Shown: positions 40,858-50,057 of the stretch, in pieces
Position numbering within the stretch: position 1 is the first letter of the stretch
Layout: every line of letters starts with the position of its first letter
Assembly (NCBI GenBank): GCA_030922375.1
Contig: JAVEPB010000071.1
Location: 1-54,348 of the forward strand
DNA: 54,348 nucleotides
Direction: 5' to 3'
DNA from: a bacterium
GTDB taxonomy: Bacteria; UBA8248
Notes under the pieces: model-generated
Told to the model about the DNA's origin: nothing
Databases searched by the model: none
What the model saw: only the letters and a program-made list of their open reading frames with translations
Position numbers and translations under genes: made by a program

Positions 40858-41700
40858 ATGGCGAAAATGGCGCCGTGGCGTGGTTTTTTAGCCGGGTTGT
40901 GGCTGCTCGTTTTTCTGGCCGCGCCGGCGCAGGGAGCCCCCGCCGTTTTGAAGCTCGCCACAACGACGAGCACGCAATTCACCGGACTTCTCGACTGGCT
41001 CCATCCCCATTTCGAAAAGCGGCATAACGTCCGCATTCACACCATTGCCGTCGGAACGGGCAAGGCGTTGCGCCTCGGGCAGAACGGGGATGTCGATGTG
41101 GTCTTGGTCCACGCCCCTGGGGCGGAGAGAAAATTTGTCGCCTCCGGAAATGGCGTCGGCCGCCGGAGCGTGATGTACAACCATTTTGTGATTGTGGGCC
41201 CGGCGGCCGATCGCGCCAAAATTCTGGGGATCGGGGACGTCTCCGCCGCCCTCCGCCGAATCGGCGCGGGCGGGGCCATTTGGGTCAGCCGGGGCGACGA
41301 TTCAGGCACCCATAAAAAAGAGGCCGCTCTCTGGCGCGGCGCGGATCTTGAACCCGGGGGCGCGTGGTACCGATCGCTCGGCCAGGGAATGGGAGAGACA
41401 CTCAAGGCGGCCGACGAGATGAGGGCCTATACCCTCAGCGACCGGGGCTCTTTCCTTTTTTTCGCCGCCCGGGGGAAAGTGGATCTGAAGGTCTTTGTCG
41501 AGGGCGGCAAGGAGCTGCTCAACCCCTACGGGGTGATCGCCGTGAACCCCGAGCGCCACCCGCATGTGCGCTACGAGCTGGCGATGAAGTACATTCAGTT
41601 TCTCACCTCGCCCGGGGGGCAGCGCCTCATCGGCTCCTTTCGCTTGAAGGGGAAAAAACTGTTCCACCCGTCCGCCGCTTCGCCGGGGCCGGGAAACTGA
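40858..41700 (+). CDS. tupA: Tungstate ABC transporter, substrate-binding protein
   Basis: This is a 280-residue periplasmic binding protein. ATG 40858 behind GGGGAGAGG gives a proper signal peptide (MAKMAPWRG, hydrophobic run, cleavage near AQGAPA). The oxyanion-binding motif ATTTST and the downstream SRGDDSGTHKKE are hallmarks of TupA, which binds tungstate far more tightly than molybdate. Permease and ATPase genes follow at 42735 and 43421, with an unrelated permease between. Tungstate uptake points to tungsten enzymes such as formate dehydrogenase or aldehyde:ferredoxin oxidoreductase elsewhere in the genome. Confidence 0.92.
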   Translation: MAKMAPWRGFLAGLWLLVFLAAPAQGAPAVLKLATTTSTQFTGLLDWLHPHFEKRHNVRIHTIAVGTGKALRLGQNGDVDVVLVHAPGAERKFVASGNGVGRRSVMYNHFVIVGPAADRAKILGIGDVSAALRRIGAGGAIWVSRGDDSGTHKKEAALWRGADLEPGGAWYRSLGQGMGETLKAADEMRAYTLSDRGSFLFFAARGKVDLKVFVEGGKELLNPYGVIAVNPERHPHVRYELAMKYIQFLTSPGGQRLIGSFRLKGKKLFHPSAASPGPGN

Positions 41701-41851
41701 CGATCCGGGGAGGCTTCCCACCGGCGCCGGATTTTCCGTGCGGGCCGGTGGCCGAGAGAATTTTTCGATAAAGAGGGTGGTGTGAGCCGCCGGGCCCTGG
41801 TTTTCGGCGGCGCCAAACCGCAGGTTCGGAGCCCGCCATTGTGAGATTTTC

Positions 41852-42589
41852 GTGGAATACGTGATCGCGGTTCTGTTTTTTTTCGTTGCACTCATCTACT
41901 CCAGCGTCGGGTTGGGTGGCGGGTCCTCCTACACCGCGATCATGGCCATCTTCGATGTGAATTATGTCCTGATACCCACCACCTCTCTCATGCTCAACGT
42001 GACCGTCACCAGCCTCGGCGCCGCGAATTTCTGGCGGGGCGGGCACGTGAGCTGGCGCCTGATCGCGCCCTTTCTCGCCTCTTCGATTCCGATGGCGTAT
42101 TTGGGGGGAAGTATCGCCCTGTCGAAACAGGCCTTTTACATTCTCCTGCTCTTCACTCTCATCACCCTCGCCGTCCGGATATATTTTTTCGACAGCCTCC
42201 GAATCTCCCTCAAGTTGGAGGGCGCGCAAAAGATCGTCTTTTCGGTCGCCTTGGGGGGGGCGCTCGGTTTTATCGCGGGGACGGTGGGGATCGGCGGAGG
42301 GATCTACCTCGTGCCCCTCCTCGTGACGTTCAACCTGGGAACGGAGAAAGAGGCCGCCGCAACGGGTTCGATCTTCATCTGGGTGAACTCCCTTGCGGGG
42401 CTCTTCTCGCGAATGCAGCGCGGGGCTTTCAGCATGGATTTGATACTGCCCCTGGTGGCGGCTGTTGTCGCCGGAGGTTTTCTGGGTTCCTACATGGGTT
42501 CGTTTCGCTTTGCGCCGCGGACGATTCAAAAGCTGATGGGGATTGTCATCATCGTCGCCATCGTTTTTTTGTTGCGGAGAGTGGTTTAG
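41852..42589 (+). CDS. TauE/SafE (TSUP) family membrane permease
   Basis: This is a 245-residue membrane protein with about seven to eight helices, starting at GTG 41852. The family repeats read FFVALIYSSVGLGGGSSYTA and, in the second half, LGFIAGTVGIGGGIYLVPLL. TSUP proteins export sulfite, sulfoacetate or related anions. It sits between tupA and tupB, on the same strand, with spacers of 151 and 145 bp, so it is probably a later insertion or a functional partner handling another oxyanion. Confidence 0.9.
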   Translation: MEYVIAVLFFFVALIYSSVGLGGGSSYTAIMAIFDVNYVLIPTTSLMLNVTVTSLGAANFWRGGHVSWRLIAPFLASSIPMAYLGGSIALSKQAFYILLLFTLITLAVRIYFFDSLRISLKLEGAQKIVFSVALGGALGFIAGTVGIGGGIYLVPLLVTFNLGTEKEAAATGSIFIWVNSLAGLFSRMQRGAFSMDLILPLVAAVVAGGFLGSYMGSFRFAPRTIQKLMGIVIIVAIVFLLRRVV

Positions 42590-42665
42590 GCGAAGACGGT
42601 TTTTGCGAACCCGGGAAACCCGCGTTTTCTGCGAAGTCGCTTTTTTGCGGGGCGGCCGGCGGCTG

Positions 42666-42671
42666 TATAAT
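42666..42671 (+). promoter_or_regulatory. Possible -10 box before tupB
   Basis: A perfect TATAAT within GGCTGTATAATCCGG, 63 bp upstream of the tupB start. No good -35 is seen at the usual distance. A near-identical GTATAATCGGCGG string precedes the radical SAM gene at about 35443. Confidence 0.35.
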
Positions 42672-42734
42672 CCGGCGGCGGGGTGAAATGAGTCCCGTGG
42701 CCGACACCGAGAAGGGCACCGAGGCGGGCAGGCG

Positions 42735-43421
42735 ATGGAATTTCTTCTGGAGGGAATCCGGGAAGGCATCCTCCTCGTTTTGCGCGCGGACCCCGATGTG
42801 ATGGCCGCCTCCTGGGTCACCGTCCGGGTGAGCTTCGGTGCGACGGCGGTGGCCGGCCTGATCGGCTTGCCGATCGGCTGGGCGCTGGCCTCCCGCCGCT
42901 TCCGGGGCCGGGGCGCGGCCATCTCGGTGATCCAGACCCTCCTCGGGGTGCCCACCGTGGTGATCGGCCTGATCGTCTACGGGCTTCTCTCCCGCAGGGG
43001 GCCGCTTGGGTTCGCGGACCTGCTGTTCAGCCCGACGGCCATCGTGATCGGGCTGGTGATTCTTTCCGTACCGATCGTTTCTGTTTTCACGATGACGGCG
43101 ATCTCCTCGGTGGATCAGCGCGCGCGCGAGACGGCGCTCACGCTGGGCGCCTCCTCGAGGCTCGTCGCCTGGATGGTGCTGCGCGAGGCGCGCTTCGGGT
43201 TGATCGCGGCGATACTGGGCGCGTTCGGGCGGGTTTCTTCCGAGGTGGGCATCGCCATGATGTTGGGCGGAAACATCAAGGGATACACGCGGACGCTGAC
43301 CACCGGGATCGCCCTCGAGAGCATGAAGGGGGAGTTTGGATTCGGCATCGCTCTGGGCGTCGTGCTCATGGCGATTATTTTTTTGACGAACATCGGCACG
43401 CGCATCCTGCAGAAATCATAA
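42735..43421 (+). CDS. tupB: Tungstate ABC transporter, permease
   Basis: This is a 228-residue inner-membrane permease with about five or six helices. The cytoplasmic EAA-type loop is RETALTLGASSRLVAWMVL, which docks the ATPase. N-terminal VTVRVSFGATAVAGLIGLPIGW is typical of the TupB/ModB group. Its stop overlaps the tupC start by 1 bp (TAATG), showing coupling. The assignment to tungstate rests on tupA and the linked ATPase. Confidence 0.9.
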   Translation: MEFLLEGIREGILLVLRADPDVMAASWVTVRVSFGATAVAGLIGLPIGWALASRRFRGRGAAISVIQTLLGVPTVVIGLIVYGLLSRRGPLGFADLLFSPTAIVIGLVILSVPIVSVFTMTAISSVDQRARETALTLGASSRLVAWMVLREARFGLIAAILGAFGRVSSEVGIAMMLGGNIKGYTRTLTTGIALESMKGEFGFGIALGVVLMAIIFLTNIGTRILQKS

Positions 43422-44074
43422 TGAATATTTTCACGCTAGAAGACATCCAGGTCGACTTCAACGGGGAAACCGCACTCGACATCGGCAGGATCGACATCGC
43501 TTCGGGCGCGGTCACAGCGCTTTCGGGCCCGAACGGCTCCGGAAAAACCACGCTGCTCCGCGTGATGGCGGGCCTGCTGCGTCCCGACCGGGGGCGCGTT
43601 GCCTACATGGGCGAGCCGGTGGCCTACGGAGGCGGAGGGGCGGGCCACCGCCGGCGGGTGTCGCTGCTCCACCAGGATCCGTTCATGTTCCGGGGGCAGG
43701 TGATCGCCAACGTCGCCTTCGGGGAAATTGCCCGGGGGCGGAGCCAGGACGACGCCGAGGGGAAGGCGCTCCTGGCGCTCGAGCAGGCCGGTTGCGTCCA
43801 TCTCGCCGAGCGGAGCGCGGCTGCGCTATCGGGCGGCGAGCGCAAGCGTGTGGCGCTGGCCCGGGCCTTGGCGACGGGGGCGGAGACGCTTCTGCTCGAC
43901 GAGCCCTCGGCCGGGGTGGACGCGGAGAACACCGGCCGGATGCGCGATGTGATCGCCTCGCTCGCCGAATCGGGCAAGACCATCATCCTGAGCACCCACC
44001 AGCCCGAATGGGCGGCGCAGATCGCCGATGTTTCCGTACGCCTCGCTTACGGGAAACTCGACCCTTCGGGGTGA
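43421..44074 (+). CDS. tupC: Tungstate ABC transporter, ATP-binding protein
   Basis: This is a 217-residue ABC ATPase. Walker A GPNGSGKTTLL, signature LSGGERKRVALARAL, Walker B LLLDEPSAGVD and the H-loop STHQPEWA are all intact. It is short, without the C-terminal molybdate-binding domain of ModC, as expected for TupC. Its last 28 bp overlap the end of the convergent PIG-L gene. Confidence 0.93.
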   Translation: MNIFTLEDIQVDFNGETALDIGRIDIASGAVTALSGPNGSGKTTLLRVMAGLLRPDRGRVAYMGEPVAYGGGGAGHRRRVSLLHQDPFMFRGQVIANVAFGEIARGRSQDDAEGKALLALEQAGCVHLAERSAAALSGGERKRVALARALATGAETLLLDEPSAGVDAENTGRMRDVIASLAESGKTIILSTHQPEWAAQIADVSVRLAYGKLDPSG

Positions 44075-44820
44075 GTCGCCCCGCCGAGCAAATCGGCCTC
44101 GAGCGGGCCGCCCTCCCATACGGGAAATTTCCGGATGTAGTAATCCATCGCGCCCATCTCGAATAAAACCGGATCGGAATAGTCGGTGTGCGGCCGCTGG
44201 CTGGCGTGGCAGGCCACGGCTTCGGCGCGGACGCGCCCCAGCGGACGGGCGTCGATGACCGTGGTGTAGTCGGCGCGGTAGGTGATTTCGGGGCGGCCGA
44301 GTCTTTCCCGGTAGTCCGAAGGGACCACCCGCCAGTAAAGGCGAGAGGGCGCCGCAGCCTGCCCGGGGTTATTTAGCGTTCGCCGGAAGGCCTCGGTGGC
44401 CCATTTCGATACAGCCAGGTGATCGGGATGGCCCGTGATGCCGTCGTCGGAATGGGTGACGATCGCCTCTGGGGCGATGGCCGCATAGGCCGCCATCAAA
44501 CTGCCGATGGCCTCTTCATCGTCCACATCCGCGAGGGCGCCGTCCGGGTAGTCCCAGAGCTCGAGGCGCCGGATGCCGAGAACGGCGCAGGCCGCTCTCA
44601 ACTCTCCGGCGCGAACCTCTCCCAATTCGCCGGGGGCGCAGACGCCGTTGGCCTCCCCCGCCTCCCCATGGGTAAAGCAGATGAGACTCACCGCCTCCCC
44701 GCGCCCGGCATAAAGGGCGTTCGTCCCCGGGTTTCCGAACGACTCGTCGTCCGGGTGGGCGTAAACGTTCAATATCCCGCCGGAAAATATCCCGCCGGGT
44801 AAGGGGGAGGATTCTGTCAT
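44047..44820 (-). CDS. PIG-L family (LmbE-like) deacetylase
   Basis: This is a 257-residue protein. The zinc motif AHPDDE is near the N-terminus (VYAHPDDESFGN), followed by THGEAGE and the second ligand HPDH (GITGHPDHLAV). These N-deacetylases act on N-acetylglucosamine derivatives, including intermediates of low-molecular-weight thiols such as mycothiol and bacillithiol. The DinB-like genes in this window could belong with such thiols, but this is only a guess. Start ATG 44820. The 3' end overlaps tupC by 28 bp on the opposite strand. Confidence 0.9.
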   Translation of the reverse strand: MTESSPLPGGIFSGGILNVYAHPDDESFGNPGTNALYAGRGEAVSLICFTHGEAGEANGVCAPGELGEVRAGELRAACAVLGIRRLELWDYPDGALADVDDEEAIGSLMAAYAAIAPEAIVTHSDDGITGHPDHLAVSKWATEAFRRTLNNPGQAAAPSRLYWRVVPSDYRERLGRPEITYRADYTTVIDARPLGRVRAEAVACHASQRPHTDYSDPVLFEMGAMDYYIRKFPVWEGGPLEADLLGGATHPEGSSFP

Positions 44821-45033
44821 CGGAAGCCTGAATCGAGACTTATTTAATGTCCGTGCCGTTAGCTGAAGAAGCCGCGTAAACACTCCTTGCAAAGGTCAAT
44901 ATCCTAATTCAACGACTTCGCCAAGTCACTCATATGGGGGATTTCATTGTTGCGGAGTACGGGGGAAGAAGACGCCCTTTCATCCGAGCGCAGATTCCAA
45001 AAACTCCGGTTTCGGGCCGTGCAGCCCCATCTC

Positions 45034-45936
45034 TCAACCCGCCTTCGGCCTCACGTCGCCCGCGAACGTTTCCATGACCGCAAGAAAAGAGGCGTGCGAA
45101 TGGGTGGTCATGTCGAGGACCATGTGCTCGACCCCCGCTTGGCCGTAGCGGCCGATGATGTCCACAATCTGGGCCGAGCTTCCCGCCAGGGTGACAGGTT
45201 GACGCTCGGGAAACCGATAAGCCACATCGAAGACTCCTTCCACGGAAACCATCCCCCGCATCGAGACGACGGGCTCCCCTTCGCGGTCGTTCTCTTTCCA
45301 CAGATCTTTCAGGTCATGGGTTCCTTCCGCGACCTCTTCGGGAGTCAGCCCCACGGGATGCCAGCCTTCGGCGAGCCGCGCAGCGCGGCGGCGGGCGATT
45401 CTTCCCTTTCCTGCTATCCAGACGGGCGGATGGGGGCGTTGATAAGGCTGCGGGGAGATCGACATGTCGTGAAACCGGGTGTACTCGCCCTCAAAGCTCA
45501 AGGTCTCGTTCGTCCAGAGGGCCCGAATAAGGCGCAAATTCTCATCCGTCATTTTCCCTCGTTCACCGTACGGCCGCCCGAGCGCGCCGTACTCTTCTTC
45601 GTTCCAGCCGACTCCCGCTCCGAAAATGACGCGGCCCTTCGATAGCTGGTCCACCGTGGCGATCATCTTGGCGACAACAACGGGATGGCGATAGGGGATG
45701 ATGATGACGCTGGTTCCGATGGAGACGCGTTCCGTCGCGGCCGCGAGAAAACTCAAAAGGGAAAAAGGATCGAGCATATTCTCCCGATAAATGACGTTAG
45801 CCGAGCGCGGCATGATGATATGGTCCGTCACCCAGATTGAGTCGAAGCCGAGCGACTCCGTCTGCCTGACGATCTCCAGGAGCTCCGCCAAGTTCACAGG
45901 TCTGCTGTAGTGGGGAATCGAGACGCCGAATTTCAT
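45034..45936 (-). CDS. LLM class flavin/F420-dependent oxidoreductase
   Basis: This is a 300-residue luciferase-like monooxygenase (TIM barrel). Typical features are SLGFDSIWVTDHI near the N-terminus, LGTSVIIIPYRHPVVVAKM-type strands, and FGAGVGWNEEEYGALG. The family uses FMN or F420; the cofactor is not readable with confidence. It lies alone, with a 213-bp spacer to the PIG-L gene. The substrate is unknown. Confidence 0.9.
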   Translation of the reverse strand: MKFGVSIPHYSRPVNLAELLEIVRQTESLGFDSIWVTDHIIMPRSANVIYRENMLDPFSLLSFLAAATERVSIGTSVIIIPYRHPVVVAKMIATVDQLSKGRVIFGAGVGWNEEEYGALGRPYGERGKMTDENLRLIRALWTNETLSFEGEYTRFHDMSISPQPYQRPHPPVWIAGKGRIARRRAARLAEGWHPVGLTPEEVAEGTHDLKDLWKENDREGEPVVSMRGMVSVEGVFDVAYRFPERQPVTLAGSSAQIVDIIGRYGQAGVEHMVLDMTTHSHASFLAVMETFAGDVRPKAG

Positions 45937-46398
45937 GCCGCTTTCCCTTCCGAATCGAGGAATCCATCGATCTTATTCAAATGACTGCCGCGCTCCGCAA
46001 AACGTCGAGACTGACCTATTCCCCAACAGTGATACCATTTCCGATGAGAGTTCTGGAACCGTTGGACGTGTCCCCCCGCAAACCGGTCCATGCCGAGCAT
46101 GAGGATTTTCGGTGCCCGGAATCGGTCACCGTTCCGGAATCCCTACCAAATTACGCATTTGTCCAGAAATTATTGATGGAGGGCATTTTCAAACCGAATT
46201 TTCAGGTCCGAGTCCCCAGCCCGATTCCTTTTATCGGCGGAATATTCCCGCCGGGGCGGGCGAGAGATTATCGAATGCCCCGGCGGATTTCAGCAGCCGG
46301 AAAACCCATTGATTTTTCAAGCTTTATTAAATTTCGAACAGATGATAAAGTATTTTCATGTTTTGTGAGCCCGGCGAAATTACGGGAGCGATTTATTG
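45937..46398. other. 462-bp gap without a recognisable gene
   Basis: Lies between the leftward LLM gene and the rightward lytic transglycosylase gene. An open frame from 45981 has unlikely composition and no homology I can see, so I do not call it. The last 90 bp are AT-rich and probably carry the transglycosylase promoter; a weak TTTATT-17-TAAAGT pair is visible there. Confidence 0.5.
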
Positions 46399-48546
46399 AT
46401 GAGGATAATCCGGACCTTATTTTCGGGTGCGGCTCTGTTGGTTGCCATTTTTTTGGTGGCGGCGCCCGGGCCCGCCCTGGGCAGAATCCTCCCCGCCGGA
46501 GCGAGCGGTTTTCCTTATCCGCCGGGCATCAAGGAAAATGTTGAGTTCTGGCGTGATGTATTCACCCGTTATAAATTTACCGAAGTCATATTTCACGATG
46601 AGTATCACCTCGGCCGCCGCTACGGCGTGTTCCAGCTGGGCGAGCCGTGGAAAGCCACCCGGGAGCAGAAAAAAAGATTGCGCGCCCATAGGGATAAAAT
46701 CCGGGCGATCCTGCTCGCGCTCGCCGACGGCCGGGCCGCTCCCGCTCCCGCCCCCGCTTCCGCCGGCACTGCCTCACTCACCGCCCGCATCCGTAAAATG
46801 TTTCCGGGCCTCCCCCGCCGGGCACTTCGCGCTGCGGCTTACCAGGTTCGCGGCCAGCCCGGCCTGAAAGAGCGCTTCCTCGAGGGATACATCCGCTCCG
46901 GAAGATACCTCGCTCATTTCCGCCGGATTTTCCGCAAGCACGGCCTGCCCGAGGAGTTGACGCTTCTCCCCCATGTCGAGAGCGGGTTTCGCTCGGCCAT
47001 CTATAGTCACGCCGGTGCGCTGGGCCTATGGCAGTTTACCCGGGGAACCGGAAGGCTCTTCATGCGTGTGGACGGTACGGTGGACGCGAGGCGCGACCCG
47101 TTTTTGTCCGCGGTTGCCGCGGCCAAGCTGCTCAAGCGAAACTTTGAGGATTTAAAATCCTGGCCGCTGGCCATCACCGCATACAACCACGGGGCGCTGG
47201 GGATGCGCCGGGCCGCGAAGCAGGTGGGCTCGCGGCGCATCGACTTAATCGTCAGGCATTACAAGGGCCGCACCTTCGGTTTCGCCTCGCGGAATTTTTA
47301 CGCCGAGTTTCTCGCCGCGGTCCAGGTTCATAAAAATGCCGAAAAATATTTCGGCGCGGTTCGTCTTGACCCGCCCCGGCTTTTCGACGAATTCCATGTT
47401 CCCGGTTTCATCAGGATGAAGGAGCTCACCCGCCGGATCGGGGTGGATGCCCGGATTCTCCGGAAGCTGAACCCCGCCCTTCGCCCCCCGGTGACCCGGG
47501 GATGGAGGAGCGTGCCGAGGGGGTATCCCCTCCGCCTCCCGCTGGGGGAGGGTGCCCGCGTGCGAAAGGCCTACTATCAGGGAGCCGAGGGGTCGCCTTC
47601 GGCGGATGGCGGCGACGGATCGAAATGGGTCCTGGTCAGGCCGGGAGACTCGCTCGGCCGAATCGCCCGCCGGCACCGGGTCCGCCTCGGGAATCTGATG
47701 AAAGAAAACGGGCTCGAAAAAACCCTGATCCGGGTGGGAGATCGTCTCAGGCTCCCGGAGAAGGCCTCTACTCAAAAGTGGACGGCGGCCCGAAAGCCGG
47801 CGGCCGCTCGGCCGAAGCCGGCTTCCCGCCAGGTGAAAAATAAAAAGACCGGCCCGAGGGTGGCCCGTCTGCCTGGTCCTCGTGGAACGCAACAACGTAG
47901 GACACCGCAACCATCCAAACCGCAAAAATCACCCATTGCCCGAAAATCAACCCCGCCCGCCCCCCCGGCGAAAAAATCGCCACAGCGGATGGCGTCGGCT
48001 CCCCAAACAGGGAAGAGAAGCCTGTTCCGGTTCATCTCGGAATACGATTTGCCGGAGACGGTCCCGAGCCGGGGCTCGCGATTCCGGGAAGGCGCTCTTC
48101 GCCAGTCTCTGGCGGTGTCGCCCTCCTCGGGGGGAAAGAAGGCGGGGTGGGTCCGCGTTCAGGAAAACGAGACGATCGGTCATATCTCCCGGTGGCTACT
48201 GGTGTCACCCGGGCGGCTCAGAAGGATGAACGGGATTCGCTCAAGCCGCCGGGTCAGAATGGGAAAGAAGATCCGGGTTTCGTTTCTCCGCGTTCCCAAG
48301 GAAGATTTTATCGAGCGGCGGATCGCCTACCACAAGGGAATCGAGAAGACCTTCTTCAACAAATATACCGTCTCCCGGGTCAAGCGCCACAAGTTGAAGC
48401 CGGGGGAGAATGTCTGGACCCTCCTTGTGCGGACCTACCGCGTCCCTCTTTGGCTGGTTCGCCACTACAACGGAAACAAGAACCTCCGCCGAATCACGGC
48501 GGGCGACGAGGTGGCCATCCCGGTGGTCGAGCGGAGGAAATTCTGA
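46399..48546 (+). CDS. mltD: MltD-like membrane-bound lytic murein transglycosylase with LysM repeats
   Basis: This is a 715-residue exported protein: signal peptide in residues 1-28 (ALLVAIFLVAAPGPALG), then an SLT domain with catalytic glutamate in LLPHVESGFRS, followed by GALGLWQFTRGTGR and ITAYNHGALGM. Three LysM-type peptidoglycan-binding repeats follow: one after residue 400 (WVLVRPGDSLGRIARRHRV), one at about 575 (VQENETIGHISRWLLV) and one at the C-terminus (LKPGENVWTLLVRTYRV). Between the first and second lies a long Pro/Lys/Arg-rich linker. It cleaves murein without water. The domain order SLT-LysM matches MltD; a diderm envelope is suggested. Confidence 0.93.
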   Translation: MRIIRTLFSGAALLVAIFLVAAPGPALGRILPAGASGFPYPPGIKENVEFWRDVFTRYKFTEVIFHDEYHLGRRYGVFQLGEPWKATREQKKRLRAHRDKIRAILLALADGRAAPAPAPASAGTASLTARIRKMFPGLPRRALRAAAYQVRGQPGLKERFLEGYIRSGRYLAHFRRIFRKHGLPEELTLLPHVESGFRSAIYSHAGALGLWQFTRGTGRLFMRVDGTVDARRDPFLSAVAAAKLLKRNFEDLKSWPLAITAYNHGALGMRRAAKQVGSRRIDLIVRHYKGRTFGFASRNFYAEFLAAVQVHKNAEKYFGAVRLDPPRLFDEFHVPGFIRMKELTRRIGVDARILRKLNPALRPPVTRGWRSVPRGYPLRLPLGEGARVRKAYYQGAEGSPSADGGDGSKWVLVRPGDSLGRIARRHRVRLGNLMKENGLEKTLIRVGDRLRLPEKASTQKWTAARKPAAARPKPASRQVKNKKTGPRVARLPGPRGTQQRRTPQPSKPQKSPIARKSTPPAPPAKKSPQRMASAPQTGKRSLFRFISEYDLPETVPSRGSRFREGALRQSLAVSPSSGGKKAGWVRVQENETIGHISRWLLVSPGRLRRMNGIRSSRRVRMGKKIRVSFLRVPKEDFIERRIAYHKGIEKTFFNKYTVSRVKRHKLKPGENVWTLLVRTYRVPLWLVRHYNGNKNLRRITAGDEVAIPVVERRKF

Positions 48547-48573
48547 TCGGCGCCCGCTCCGTTCAATCCGCGT

Positions 48574-48601
48574 AACTCATTGATAAAAAATCGAATGAGT
48601 T
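48574..48601. repeat. 8-bp inverted repeat upstream of dnaN
   Basis: AACTCATT (48574-48581) and AATGAGTT (48594-48601) form a stem around an A-rich loop. There is no T-run, so a terminator is unlikely; a protein-binding site is possible. The rest of the 224-bp gap shows nothing recognisable. Confidence 0.4.
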
Positions 48602-48770
48602 GATAGCTCCATGGTTTCGAGGACCCTTGCCCCGGGCCGACCTTTGGCTTAGGATGCATCCTCCGGTTAGGGGAAACCGCAGGGATTCCCTGCCAAACGC
48701 ACAATTATTAGAACACCCAATCCATAAATCGGCGTCCGGGCGGGCGCGCGGGTCAGGTGGAGGCGGAATC

Positions 48771-49871
48771 GTGGATATCGTGATCAGCAGGGAGACGCTC
48801 CACCGTGCGCTTCAGACGGTCCAGGGGGTCGTGGAGAGCCGCAGCAGCGCGATGCCGATCCTCCAGAACATTCTCCTCTCCACGGAGGGGAAAAAACAGG
48901 TGCGCCTGCTGGCCACGAATCTCGACATCGGCCTCAGGGGCGCCTTCGAGGCCCAGGTCGCCAAGGGCGGATCGGTGACGCTCAATGCGAGGAAACTTTT
49001 CGACATCGTCCGCGAGCTTCCCGACGCCGACATTCGGCTGGTCGAGGAAGACGGCCAGTGGGTGCGGATGACGTGCGAGAAATCGAGCTTCCGTTTTCCG
49101 GGCCTGCCGCCTTCGGATTTTCCTTCGGTCCCCGAGACCGGAGACGGCGAGCCTCAGAAAGTTCCGTCCGCCGTTTTGGGCGACATGATCCGCAAGACCA
49201 TGTTCGCAATCTCCCAGGACGAGACGCGCTACACCTACAATGGCGTGTTCATGGAATCCGAGGGCGAAATGCTTCGCATCGTCGCTACCGACGGCCACCG
49301 GCTGGCGCTCATCGAGCGGCCCAACACGGGGACCGAATTCAAAAACGGCGTGATCATCCACAAAAAAGCGCTCGGCGAGATTGTCAAGCTTTTCTCCGAG
49401 GAGGAGGAGGACGTCGATATTTTCCTCCAGGATAATCATGTGATTTTCCGGTCGGGGGCCATCGAGCTTTCGGCCCGTATGATCGACGGCGATTTCCCGA
49501 AATACAGGCAAGTGATACCCGGAGACAACAACAACCACATCACCGTGGATCGCGATCATCTCCTTCGGGCGCTACGGCGCGTTTCTCTCCTTTCGAACGA
49601 AGCGCGGATGGTCAAGTTCGTATTCACCTCCGGCCAGCTGGTCCTGACCACAAACGGCTCGGACGCCGGAGAGGCCGAAGAGACTCTCGCCTCGGATTAT
49701 TCCGGCGATGAATTGGTTATCGGGTTCAACGCCCGCTATTGCCTGGATGTGTTGGGAATCCTCGATGAACAGAATATCCGCTTCGAACTCAAGGACTCCC
49801 TGAGCCCCGGCATCCTCAAGCCCGAAGATGCGGAAGGGTACACCTACGTCATCATGCCCATGCGAGTGTGA
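48771..49871 (+). CDS. dnaN: DNA polymerase III sliding clamp (beta subunit)
   Basis: This is a 366-residue protein in three similar clamp domains. GTG 48771 is chosen for its GGTGGAGG 7 nt upstream and because VDIVISRETLHRALQTVQGVVE is the normal N-terminus. Other hallmarks are ATDGHRLAL in the middle and the C-terminal EGYTYVIMPMRV, the peptide-binding cleft end. It encircles DNA and tethers polymerase III. No dnaA or recF is adjacent in the window, so the usual dnaA-dnaN-recF order is broken here, or dnaN lies away from the origin. Confidence 0.97.
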   Translation: MDIVISRETLHRALQTVQGVVESRSSAMPILQNILLSTEGKKQVRLLATNLDIGLRGAFEAQVAKGGSVTLNARKLFDIVRELPDADIRLVEEDGQWVRMTCEKSSFRFPGLPPSDFPSVPETGDGEPQKVPSAVLGDMIRKTMFAISQDETRYTYNGVFMESEGEMLRIVATDGHRLALIERPNTGTEFKNGVIIHKKALGEIVKLFSEEEEDVDIFLQDNHVIFRSGAIELSARMIDGDFPKYRQVIPGDNNNHITVDRDHLLRALRRVSLLSNEARMVKFVFTSGQLVLTTNGSDAGEAEETLASDYSGDELVIGFNARYCLDVLGILDEQNIRFELKDSLSPGILKPEDAEGYTYVIMPMRV

Positions 49872-50057
49872 TTTTCCCCGGCAGATATAGACTTTTTTAA
49901 AATCAGATGTTATGGTCTGGTGTCGTCTCCGCGATGTGTCGTATCATGTATAACTATTGACGAAGGTATGAACTCCCCAACCGCTATCATAAACCGTGTT
50001 TTCATTTTAATGGTCCGGTGCGGATTGTCGCCGAACAATAAGAGGTAAAGAATAAAC

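Noticed and set aside
45981-46544. 187-codon plus-strand open frame before the transglycosylase
   Set aside because: Unlikely amino-acid pattern, overlaps the well-supported signal peptide of the transglycosylase in another frame, no ribosome site.
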